19,978 nt of DNA, from the NCBI GenBank assembly GCA_003225615.1, contig QIAS01000068.1:1-19978 (forward strand), read 5' to 3'. This document shows, in pieces, positions 8,550 to 17,453 of this stretch (position 1 is the stretch's first letter; each line of letters begins with the position of its first letter). Source of the stretch: Acidobacteriota bacterium. Its GTDB lineage: Bacteria; Acidobacteriota; Terriglobia; Terriglobales; Acidobacteriaceae. Below the pieces are notes generated by a model. The model made no database searches, was not told the origin of the DNA, and worked only from the letters and a program-made list of their open reading frames with translations. The position numbers and the translations under genes are program-made.

Positions 8550-9929
8550 GTGAGACTCAGATTTCTTTTGCCCTTAATTTTGCTTGCAGGTTGTGGTGGC
8601 CTTCCAAAGTCAGCAGTGCAGCGGCAATCGACCCCGGCGACTACAACTCCGACCCTGGCGCCTACAGCCACATTTTCAGCCAGCCCGAGTACGATCCAGA
8701 AGGGCCAATTCACGAAGTTGACATGGAGCACCGCCAATGCAGGGACCGTGACCATCACTGGTATCGGAGCGGTTGGACCGCAAGGATCTCTGCAAGTCGT
8801 GCCCGCCGCCACCACCAGCTATCAGCTCACGGCACAGGGCAGTGGTGGAACAACGCAGGTGAGCACACACGTTAATGTACAGACAGGATCGACACCCGCG
8901 CCGGCACCGACAGCCGCACTGTCGCTCAGCTCGAGTACGATCCAAAGCGGGCAATCAGCGAACCTGACGTGGCACACGACGAATGCATGGAGCGTGAGCA
9001 TCAGTGGTATTGGTACAGTTGGGGCGCAAGGATCCCTGGTGGTCGCGCCGAGCGCAACAACCACCTATCAGCTTACGGCGAAGGGCGATGGCGGTACGAG
9101 TTACGCCAGTGCGCGGCTTACCGTGAGCACTACGACTCCTCCGGCAGCGCCTCATGTAGTGCTGATTATCGAAGAAAACCGGAGTTTTTCGACCGTCTAC
9201 CCGATTGGCATGCCGTGGATGAGCGCGTTGGGCAATGCTTATGGGATTGCCACCAACTATTACTCTGATCAATCGGGTTCCATGCTCGATTACTTGTGGC
9301 TCTCATCCGGCAGTGGCGAGCAGACGTTCGGTTGTGCCGGTTGGGGATGTTTGCAGACTATCACCGACGACAACATATTCCGGGAACTTAACAAGACAGG
9401 GCTCTCCTGGAAAGTATATGCCGAGTCGCTGCCCTATGCGGGTTTCATGGGGTCGTCTTACGGCTATTATGTCAAACGCCACAACCCGGCCCCGTGGTAT
9501 AGCGACGTGGTGAACAGTACCGCCCAGCAGCAAAAGATGGTGCCCTTTACACAGTTTGCTAAAGACCTGGCAGCCAACAATCTGCCTAACTACTCGGTCA
9601 TTGTCCCCAATCTGTTAGATGACGCTCACGATGGCAGCATTTCCGCCGCCGATCAGTGGCTTAAAACCAATATTGGGCCGCTTCTCAATAGCCCATATTT
9701 CAAGCTTGGCGGAAATGGCATACTGTTTATTACCTTCGACAATGGCGACGCCGACAGGCAAGGCTTGGTGTTCACCGGAGTCGTTGGCCAAAGCGTCATT
9801 CCCGGTAAGAAAGTGAGCACCGCTTACCGTCACGAGAACACACTGCGAACCATAATGGAGAAACTGGGGCTTACGCACTTTCCCGGCGCCAGTGCGACGG
9901 CTTCCCCAATGAATGATTTTTTCAAATGA
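8550..9929 (+). CDS. Lipoprotein phosphoesterase (acid phosphatase/phospholipase C type) with two Ig-like repeats
   Basis: This is a 459-residue predicted lipoprotein. A lipobox LLAGC puts the acylated cysteine at residue 15. Two tandem 72-residue Ig-like repeats (about 40-111 and 122-193) with matching TIQ.GQ...LTW, ISGIG/ITGIG and TTYQLTA motifs form a spacer. The C-terminal domain belongs to the phosphoesterase family of acid phosphatases and phospholipases C: HVVLIIEENRSFSTVYP gives the early metal-site motif with the EN pair. VPNLLDDAHDGS, FITFDNGDADRQG and the histidine in TAYRHENTLRT supply later metal-site residues. The substrate is probably a phosphate ester outside the cell. GGAGG (8541-8545) four bases before GTG 8550 fixes the start. 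A palindrome, and not a normal terminator, follows. Confidence 0.87.
   Translation: MRLRFLLPLILLAGCGGLPKSAVQRQSTPATTTPTLAPTATFSASPSTIQKGQFTKLTWSTANAGTVTITGIGAVGPQGSLQVVPAATTSYQLTAQGSGGTTQVSTHVNVQTGSTPAPAPTAALSLSSSTIQSGQSANLTWHTTNAWSVSISGIGTVGAQGSLVVAPSATTTYQLTAKGDGGTSYASARLTVSTTTPPAAPHVVLIIEENRSFSTVYPIGMPWMSALGNAYGIATNYYSDQSGSMLDYLWLSSGSGEQTFGCAGWGCLQTITDDNIFRELNKTGLSWKVYAESLPYAGFMGSSYGYYVKRHNPAPWYSDVVNSTAQQQKMVPFTQFAKDLAANNLPNYSVIVPNLLDDAHDGSISAADQWLKTNIGPLLNSPYFKLGGNGILFITFDNGDADRQGLVFTGVVGQSVIPGKKVSTAYRHENTLRTIMEKLGLTHFPGASATASPMNDFFK
8667..9128 (+). repeat. Tandem coding repeat, 246-bp period
   Basis: Two copies of a segment encoding the Ig-like domains, offset by 246 bases (82 codons); for example GAGTACGATCCA occurs at 8687 and again at 8933. 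Similarity persists at DNA level, suggesting a fairly recent internal duplication within the phosphoesterase gene. Confidence 0.75.
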
Positions 9930-9948
9930 TGAGGAAGAGCAGCGTTAC

Positions 9949-9975
9949 TAGAGACGCGGCCGAGCCGCGTCTCTA
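9949..9975. repeat. Perfect 12-bp palindrome between convergent genes
   Basis: TAGAGACGCGGC (9949-9960) and GCCGCGTCTCTA (9964-9975) pair perfectly around a CGA loop. It lies between the stops of the phosphoesterase gene and rpsA and could act as a bidirectional terminator hairpin, but neither side has a T tract. Similar TAGAGACGCGG palindromes are, as I recall, scattered in many environmental bacterial genomes, so it may be a mobile palindromic repeat. Confidence 0.7.
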
Positions 9976-9990
9976 CAGGAAAGTGAGGAG

Positions 9991-11841
9991 TTAGCCTTGG
10001 TCGTTGCCGGCGCGCTTCCACGATACCAGTTCGCCAATGGTTGAGCCGGTGCTCGAGACAGGGTGCTTGTAAGACTCCACTTCGGCCCGCGAGGCTTCTT
10101 CCCCGACTGCGCGAATGCTGAGTCCGACTTTCTTCTCTTCCGGATTCATCTTGATGATCTTGAAGTCATGTTCAAGACCGGGTTCAAGATGAACCGGCTG
10201 GCCGTTGGCGTCTACCGCTTCAGAGTTGTGGCAGAGGCCTTCGACCCCTTCAGCGATCTCGACGAATGCGCCAAAGCTAGCCACGCGCAGCACTTTCCCT
10301 TTAAGCACGTCGCCCACGTGATGCTGCTGGAAGAAGGTCTCCCAGATATCGGGCTGTAACTGCTTGACCCCGAGGGATAGGCGCCGCTTATCCGGCTCGA
10401 TAGCCAGCACCACCGCCTTCACCCGGTCGCCCTTTTTCAGCACTTCCGACGGATGCTTCACGCGTTTCGTCCAGCTCAGGTTGCTGACGTGGACCAAACC
10501 GTCGATGCCGTCTTCAATCTCAATGAATGCACCAAAGTCGGTAAGGTTGCGGACGCGGCCTTCCACCGATGCTCCCACGGGATATTTCTGGTAGAGCGTG
10601 TCCCAGGGATTAGCCGCCAGTTGCCGCATTCCGAGAGAAATGCGCCGTTCCTGCGGATTCACGTTGAGCACTACGCATTCAACCTGGTCGCCAACATTGA
10701 CCAGCTTGGAGGGGTGCTTCATGCGCTTGGACCACGTCATTTCGCTGACGTGTACCAAGCCTTCTATACCCTGCTCCAATTCGACAAAGGCGCCGTAGTC
10801 GGTCACGCTGATGACACGACCCTTCACATGTGCGCCCACGGGATAGCGGTGCGAGGCATCCAGCCAAGGGTCGGGCGTGAGCTGCTTGAAGCCGAGAGAG
10901 ACGCGCTGCTTTTCTTTATCGAATTTGAGAACTTTCACCTGGATCTGGTCGCCGACGTTAACCAAGTCGCGGGGGTGGGTCAGACGTCCCCATGACATAT
11001 CCGTAATGTGCAGTAGGCCATCAATTCCGCCCATGTCCACAAACGCGCCGTATTCGGTCAAATTCTTAACCACTCCCGTAAGCACGGCGCCCTCTTCCAG
11101 ATGCTCAAGGGTCTTGGACTTCTTGGAATTCTGCTCTTCTTCGAGGATCTGCTTGCGCGAGACCACGATGTTGCCGCGCTTCTTATTGAGCTTGATTACA
11201 GCCACTTCCAGGGTGTGGCCCTTCATGCCATCGAGGTTGCGAACCGGGCGCAGATCCACCTGGGAACCGGGAAGAAAGGCGCGGGCGCCGAGAATGTCTA
11301 CGGTAAGGCCGCCTTTAATGCGGTCCACGACGACGGCAGCAATCGGCTTCTTGTCGTTGTAAGCGCGCTCAATCTCGTCCCAGGCGCGAAGGCGCTGGGC
11401 TCTCTGATGGGAGAGGTTGATGTAACCCTCTTCTGTCTCGCCCTTCTCCCGCATGACGTCGATTTCGTCGCCGGGCTGGACCTTGGGCTTGCCGTCGTGG
11501 TCAAGGACCTCGGCCAGGGGCAACATGCCTTCGGACTTCGCGCCGATATCAACCACGACGTGGGTGGGAGTGAGCTTCAGCACCGTGCCTTTGAGGACAT
11601 GGTCCTCGCTGGCCTGCTGTTCTTCCACTTCGGTGGTGAAGGTTTCCAGAGCGGCGGCAAAGTCATCGTTGGAGGCGGTGACAGACGGTTTGTCTTCTGC
11701 GGCTGGGACCGGCGGGGCTGGCTGCGGAATGTCCGCAGGCTGCGCCGAACTCACATCGGAAGCCGCGCTGGGTTCGTTTTCGGTCTGAACCGAGGTCGCG
11801 GAGTCAAAGTTTCGGGTGGTGTTGTCGTCGTACAAGCTCAT
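9991..11841 (-). CDS. rpsA: 30S ribosomal protein S1
   Basis: Ribosomal protein S1 binds mRNA and helps deliver it to the 30S subunit. This 616-residue version has six S1 (OB-fold) domains, approximately at residues 83-150, 168-235, 255-325, 340-410, 427-497 and 514-585. The first two are divergent, as usual; the third to fifth carry the typical YGAFV / DGLLHI(T/S).MSW / V.VGD...V pattern, and the sixth reads SFGAFVEI...GLCHNSE. An acidic, proline/alanine-rich extension of about 80 residues precedes the first domain. ATG 11841 is preferred over GTG 11865 because GAGG lies just before it, although the two-base spacer is short. A strong promoter (12007-12036) gives a leader of about 160 bases, which could allow S1 autoregulation; that is inference from known S1 biology. 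Confidence 0.97.
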   Translation of the reverse strand: MSLYDDNTTRNFDSATSVQTENEPSAASDVSSAQPADIPQPAPPVPAAEDKPSVTASNDDFAAALETFTTEVEEQQASEDHVLKGTVLKLTPTHVVVDIGAKSEGMLPLAEVLDHDGKPKVQPGDEIDVMREKGETEEGYINLSHQRAQRLRAWDEIERAYNDKKPIAAVVVDRIKGGLTVDILGARAFLPGSQVDLRPVRNLDGMKGHTLEVAVIKLNKKRGNIVVSRKQILEEEQNSKKSKTLEHLEEGAVLTGVVKNLTEYGAFVDMGGIDGLLHITDMSWGRLTHPRDLVNVGDQIQVKVLKFDKEKQRVSLGFKQLTPDPWLDASHRYPVGAHVKGRVISVTDYGAFVELEQGIEGLVHVSEMTWSKRMKHPSKLVNVGDQVECVVLNVNPQERRISLGMRQLAANPWDTLYQKYPVGASVEGRVRNLTDFGAFIEIEDGIDGLVHVSNLSWTKRVKHPSEVLKKGDRVKAVVLAIEPDKRRLSLGVKQLQPDIWETFFQQHHVGDVLKGKVLRVASFGAFVEIAEGVEGLCHNSEAVDANGQPVHLEPGLEHDFKIIKMNPEEKKVGLSIRAVGEEASRAEVESYKHPVSSTGSTIGELVSWKRAGNDQG

Positions 11842-12006
11842 TGCCTCTTCTGGTATGCCTCGCACTTCTGTGCGGGAGGATACGGGTTGGTCGGCGGACA
11901 GCTGGCGTGAGTCTTAGGTTGTGATGGGCCCGTACTGGCGAACGAGCTTGAACAATCCCAGCGGTCGGACGTTGTCATGCGACCCGCGTCCCAAGGGAAC
12001 TCTTCG

Positions 12007-12036
12007 ACTATAGCAACCGCTTCCAAACAGTGTCAA
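12007..12036 (-). promoter_or_regulatory. Sigma-70 promoter of rpsA
   Basis: Read on the minus strand, a perfect TTGACA (12036-12031) is separated by 18 bases from TATAGT (12012-12007), five of six matches to the -10 consensus. Transcription would start near base 12000 and give a leader of about 160 bases before the rpsA ATG. This is the best promoter match in the window. Confidence 0.75.
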
Positions 12037-12206
12037 ACCCCAATCTGGGAAGCAGAGAAGCTACCCAGAGCCGAATCTGTCGTGCGATTGGATATAAGAC
12101 AGCGCTCAGAGGATGCATTGCTTTCTGTGCAAAAGAAATATTCAGGAATTCTTAGGGAGAACACGCTTCCGGGCGGCAAGCGGGTTTCAGAAACCGACGG
12201 TCATCT

Positions 12207-12214
12207 GCTACTCT
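12207..12214 (+). promoter_or_regulatory. Possible extended -10 of the HIT gene
   Basis: TACTCT at 12209-12214 is preceded by TGC (extended -10 type) and ends nine bases before ATG 12223. Transcription from it would yield a nearly leaderless message, consistent with the absence of a ribosome binding site. No -35 is evident. Confidence 0.3.
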
Positions 12215-12222
12215 GCCGTGCC

Positions 12223-14753
<2,531 letters not shown>

Positions 14754-14790
14754 TCAGCTTTTCCGGAGCCGCGCGCAGATGCATGGACCC

Positions 14791-14812
14791 CTTGCTGCGC
14801 TCAGGATGACAA
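14791..14812. repeat. Short dispersed-type intergenic sequence
   Basis: The minus strand carries TGTCATCCTGAGCGCAGC, a string I recall as recurring between genes of many Acidobacteria and other environmental bacteria. It lies between ligA and the small coiled-coil gene. Only one copy is in this window, so repeat status rests on recollection. Confidence 0.35.
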
Positions 14813-14835
14813 TTAAGGGCCAAATGGCGGGGTAG

Positions 14836-15063
14836 TTAGTCGGCCGGGGAAGGCAGAAAGAAGTCGAAGTCCTGGGATTTTTTTTCCAGAAGCCGCTGCA
14901 GTTCGGCCCGGGTCTCATTCACGAGCTGCGCGGCAAACTGCTTTGCCGATTCCTGGTGCTCTTGTCCTAATTCGGCGACCCGCACGGCTAGCAAGGGCCG
15001 GTCTTCTTCGAGCCTCCGCAGCAGGCGCTGAGTCCGTTCAATCTTTTCTTCCAAAGGGATCAT
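14836..15063 (-). CDS. Small coiled-coil protein of unknown function
   Basis: I do not recognise this 75-residue protein. It is almost entirely charged helix: leucine, glutamate and arginine heptad-like spacing through residues 4-62 (IERTQRLLRRLEEDRPLL, then ETRAELQRLLEKKSQ), which suggests a coiled coil, ending in FDFFLPSPAD. There is no signal peptide or cysteine. ATG 15063 has GGTGG six bases upstream. The start codon lies in one arm of a 10-bp inverted repeat that could fold over it. It is located between the TPR gene and ligA on the same strand. Its length, frame and start signal make it a plausible gene, but no function can be given. Confidence 0.65.
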   Translation of the reverse strand: MIPLEEKIERTQRLLRRLEEDRPLLAVRVAELGQEHQESAKQFAAQLVNETRAELQRLLEKKSQDFDFFLPSPAD

Positions 15064-15109
15064 GTCAGGCCACCGTCCCCGGAAAAACGCAGACTCTCAG
15101 CCTGACATG
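15061..15109 (-). promoter_or_regulatory. Inverted repeat covering a start codon
   Basis: CATGTCAGGC (15061-15070) and GCCTGACATG (15100-15109) are perfect 10-bp inverted arms separated by 29 bases. On the minus strand the downstream arm contains the ATG of the coiled-coil gene, and the loop holds its ribosome binding site. A TATAAA (15117-15112) just upstream could be the -10. It may be an operator or an mRNA hairpin controlling translation. Confidence 0.5.
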
Positions 15110-15128
15110 AATTTATATTTGCGCAAGT

Positions 15129-15159
15129 CGCAAGCTGAATACCTGTGCTGTAGCTTGCG
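15129..15159. repeat. 8-bp inverted repeat after the TPR gene
   Basis: CGCAAGCT (15129-15136) and AGCTTGCG (15152-15159) pair around a 15-base loop, just past the TPR gene stop. GCGCAAG at 15121 offers a competing arm. No T tract follows on the minus strand, so an intrinsic terminator is unlikely; it may be an operator or a stabilising 3' hairpin. Confidence 0.4.
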
Positions 15160-15179
15160 CTGCTCGGAAAGTGATCTGT

Positions 15180-16352
15180 TTAATTCGGCTGTTTACTCTG
15201 AGCCTGGGCGGACAAGCGCTCCAGTTCCTGCGCCTGCTTTTGTGCGACTTCCGCATCAGCAGCATTGGGAGCGAGCGCGAGATATTTACGGATGTGATCC
15301 AGGGCGCCATGATAGTCATGCTTCTTGGCCAGGACTACTCCTAATACTTGCTCGAGCTGCGGTACTCGGTGTTCGCGGTCAACCTGGATGCCTTTTATGG
15401 CGCTTTGCTCCGCGGCGTCGTAGTGCTGCAAGTAGTAATTCGCTGTCGCATTCAGAAACCAGTGCTGGGGGAAGTTAACGGGATTGAGCCTCAGGATTTC
15501 AGTAGTCGTCTCCAGCAGTTCCTGCCACTGCTGATCGTGAAACGCTAGTTGCGCCAGTTCCTGATAGGGGGTGATGAACTTGGGATCGGCGGAAACAGCG
15601 CGATGAAATGATTGGCGGGCAGAGGACGGGTCCTTCTTCTGTTCCTGTACTCGGCCCATTTCAACCCAGGCCACGGCATACTGAGGATACAGCTCAACCG
15701 CTTTCCCAAATTTCTCCAGAGCTGCGTCCCATTTCTGCTGCTTCTGAAATTCCCGACCTTTCTCGTAGTCCTTCTTCGCTTTGGACGGAGCCCCGGCGCT
15801 GGTGGCGCTGATGGTGAAGCCTTCCACTTGCTGCAGCCGGTGCAACACGATGGTGCCCACGTCTATATTTCCGAAATCTTGCATACGGGAGGCCAACTCG
15901 ACTACTTGCGAGGTGAATCCCGGCAGCAGTGCCTGTAGTTCGCAATCCTTCCACTCGTTGATGATGCTCCCTTGCGAGGCTCTGGAGTCCAGCGAAGATG
16001 AGGAATCGATCGCATCACCAACCACTCCGCCGAGTTCGCGCTCCTTAAGCCTGCTTACTTCGAAACTGAAATTGCCCTTCGAATCGGTGTATGCCTCAGT
16101 GCGTATGCGGCCTTTGCAGAGGCTCTGAATTGTAGGAGCATCGGTCAGAGGAGTTCCGTCGTCCGCCCTGACTTTGCCGGATAGGAAAAACGATCGATTG
16201 GTGTCGAGCCGAGGAGGCGAGGGGACGTTGGAAGGATTGGTGGTCGACGGGGTCGTCGGAACGGACGGCTTTCCGCCCCCGGTGCCACGGGATTGCGCGG
16301 TCGCACCCACGCTCAGGGTGAGCAGAAGGAAGGCAAGGGTCCTGAACCCCAT
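15180..16352 (-). CDS. Secreted TPR protein with N-terminal carboxypeptidase regulatory-like domain
   Basis: This 390-residue protein begins with a signal peptide (FRTLAFLLLTLSVGATAQ) and a proline/serine/threonine-rich linker. A carboxypeptidase-regulatory-like Ig fold follows near residues 50-100 (FFLSGKVRADDGTPL, TYTDSKGNFSFEV-type strands). After a spacer come about four tetratricopeptide repeats from residue ~195 to 370, with typical A-W-helix spacing (WDAALEKFGKAVELYPQYA, ARQSFHRAVSADPKF, YDAAEQSAIKGIQVD). It is probably periplasmic or secreted and binds other proteins; the partner is unknown. The start is well supported: GGAGGT with a 6-base spacer precedes ATG 16352, which also starts the signal peptide, so the 17-residue upstream extension is rejected. 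The same domain type appears at 7229-8080. Confidence 0.86.
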   Translation of the reverse strand: MGFRTLAFLLLTLSVGATAQSRGTGGGKPSVPTTPSTTNPSNVPSPPRLDTNRSFFLSGKVRADDGTPLTDAPTIQSLCKGRIRTEAYTDSKGNFSFEVSRLKERELGGVVGDAIDSSSSLDSRASQGSIINEWKDCELQALLPGFTSQVVELASRMQDFGNIDVGTIVLHRLQQVEGFTISATSAGAPSKAKKDYEKGREFQKQQKWDAALEKFGKAVELYPQYAVAWVEMGRVQEQKKDPSSARQSFHRAVSADPKFITPYQELAQLAFHDQQWQELLETTTEILRLNPVNFPQHWFLNATANYYLQHYDAAEQSAIKGIQVDREHRVPQLEQVLGVVLAKKHDYHGALDHIRKYLALAPNAADAEVAQKQAQELERLSAQAQSKQPN

Positions 16353-16585
16353 AATCGGACCTCCAAGCGGTGCTGGTATTGTACGCTCAGCTAAGAAACG
16401 CAATTGTAAAAAGACTGTCCGGCGGGCGAGAACCGACCCTCTACCAAGGCGCCGCGCACCTCTGACAGGTTAATGGGTTTGGACCGCGAACTCCGCATTC
16501 GGCGTTGCCAAAAGCTGGCTGACGCGAGTCAAGAGTCTGCCCCTGCCTCCAGGTTAGAAACACAATGAAGAGGGAAATATTCCAG

Positions 16586-16960
16586 TTAAGCCCGCTGGCG
16601 CCGTGGCGAGTGCTTCAGATCTCCTGGCGGCCTGCCTGGGAACGGGAGTGCGGTTTGCTTCTTGTCGACCTTGATCTCTTCGCGCAACTGCGAGCGCGCG
16701 CCGGCGATGGTGAAGCCATCTTCGTAGAGCAGCTTGCGAATGCGCAGCACATTCTCCACGTCGCGCCTGCGGTACATTCGCTGCCCGGTACTGCTCTTGA
16801 CCGGCCGCAACTGGGGAAATTCCGTCTCCCAAAAACGCAGTACGTAGGCCGGCAGGCGGCACAGGCGGGCTACCTCCCCGATGCGAAAGTACAGCTTCTC
16901 GGGAATAACGATCTCATGCGACTTGCTGGATTTGGCGGAGGCTCGTTTGTTCGCACTCAT
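16586..16960 (-). CDS. MerR family transcriptional regulator
   Basis: This is a 124-residue DNA-binding protein with one MerR-type winged helix-turn-helix. The helix-turn-helix is LYFRIGEVARLCRLPAYVLRFWE (about residues 23-45), the wing contains GQRMYRRRDVENV, and RIRKLLYEDGFTIAGARSQL is the second helical pair. No cysteine-based metal site or long effector domain follows; a basic tail replaces it. This short MerR type is seen in Acidobacteria and Deltaproteobacteria as an orphan regulator, so the ligand is unknown. ATG 16960 has no strong ribosome binding site. Its target could be its own promoter or a neighbour; no symmetrical MerR operator is evident. Confidence 0.88.
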   Translation of the reverse strand: MSANKRASAKSSKSHEIVIPEKLYFRIGEVARLCRLPAYVLRFWETEFPQLRPVKSSTGQRMYRRRDVENVLRIRKLLYEDGFTIAGARSQLREEIKVDKKQTALPFPGRPPGDLKHSPRRQRA

Positions 16961-17104
16961 CGGGTTTATCCAGAAGCGGCGCGCATCTGGGGAAGTAAAT
17001 TCCCGTCACGCGTTTCTAGCACGACCCGGGTTCCACGACAACCCCGAAAATGCAATTCCTCGTTTTTTCCCGCATTCGGCGGGCTTTTGGCCGGCGTGCC
17101 GAAT

Positions 17105-17141
17105 AAAAAAAGCCCCTCGAGAGGTGCTTCTCTCAAGAGGC
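17105..17141 (-). terminator. Strong intrinsic terminator of a minus-strand micro-transcript
   Basis: On the minus strand a 12-bp stem with two G-U pairs (arms 17130-17141 and 17112-17123, six-base loop) is followed directly by seven T residues (the A run at 17105-17111). This is the clearest intrinsic terminator in the window. No conventional minus-strand gene lies upstream within 300 bases, so it must end a short transcript containing the lysine-rich ORF. Confidence 0.82.
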
Positions 17142-17185
17142 CGTGATCTTGCTTCAGTCCGAGCGAGTTTCCGTCTCGCTAACGG

Positions 17186-17227
17186 CTAGTGTTTCTTTTT
17201 CTTTTTTGCCTTTTTCTTTGCTGGCAT
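17186..17227 (-). CDS. Lysine-rich micro-ORF, 13 residues
   Basis: The ORF reads MPAKKKAKKKKKH, with eight lysines. A strong Shine-Dalgarno GGAGGG (17241-17236) stands eight bases before the ATG, and an intrinsic terminator follows the stop about 45 bases later. These three signals together argue for a real translation unit far below the usual gene-calling limit. The composition resembles short basic nucleic acid-binding peptides, but no function can be assigned. The A-rich coding sequence contains A AAA AAG in the register used for -1 frameshifting; a shift there would add about 15 residues (ETLAVSETETRSD-like) before a stop. That is a possibility only. I know no exact family. Confidence 0.5.
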   Translation of the reverse strand: MPAKKKAKKKKKH

Positions 17228-17325
17228 TAAAAGTTCCCTCCGTGGACAATTTTCCCTTGCAAGGTGGTTTCGTTGAGGGCCCTGAAGCCCACTTCTTGCC
17301 CAACTTCTTGTATGAGCAAGTTCAT
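17227..17325 (-). CDS. Possible 32-residue leader ORF upstream of the lysine-rich ORF
   Basis: An ATG ORF begins MNLLIQEVGQEVGF and ends GKIVHGGNF; its TAA overlaps the ATG of the lysine-rich ORF by one base, an arrangement typical of coupled translation. GGGG three bases before the ATG is a poor ribosome binding site, and the coding composition is not distinctive. It contains the strong GGAGGG of the next ORF. It may be a leader peptide or a chance frame. Confidence 0.25.
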   Translation of the reverse strand: MNLLIQEVGQEVGFRALNETTLQGKIVHGGNF

Positions 17326-17334
17326 TAACCCCAG

Positions 17335-17363
17335 ATATTGCGGTCTATTATCGTGAATGTCAA
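17335..17363 (-). promoter_or_regulatory. Possible promoter of the minus-strand micro-transcript
   Basis: Minus-strand TTGACA (17363-17358) is a perfect -35; 17 bases on lies CAATAT (17340-17335), a poor -10 with three of six matches. It is placed just upstream of the two small ORFs and would yield a transcript of roughly 220 bases ending at the terminator at 17105-17141. Confidence 0.4.
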
Positions 17364-17453
17364 CAAAATTCTGTATCCAGAAGTTCCTTGGCAGTGACGA
17401 GCCAATCCGCCACCACTTTGTGCATACAGCTTTAGTAAACTCTCCTCGCCCTT

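Noticed and set aside
11101..11910. 269-residue plus-strand frame opposite rpsA
   Set aside because: Antisense to the S1 domains; low-complexity Val/Gly/Leu composition typical of a shadow frame.
11977..12222. Upstream in-frame extension of the HIT gene (82 residues)
   Set aside because: The family N-terminus MDYLW begins at 12223; the extension has no homology-like features and runs across the rpsA promoter.
16353..16585. Possible tRNA or promoter in the gap between the TPR and MerR genes
   Set aside because: No cloverleaf arms or T-loop could be found; a TACAAT on the minus strand lacks a partner -35.
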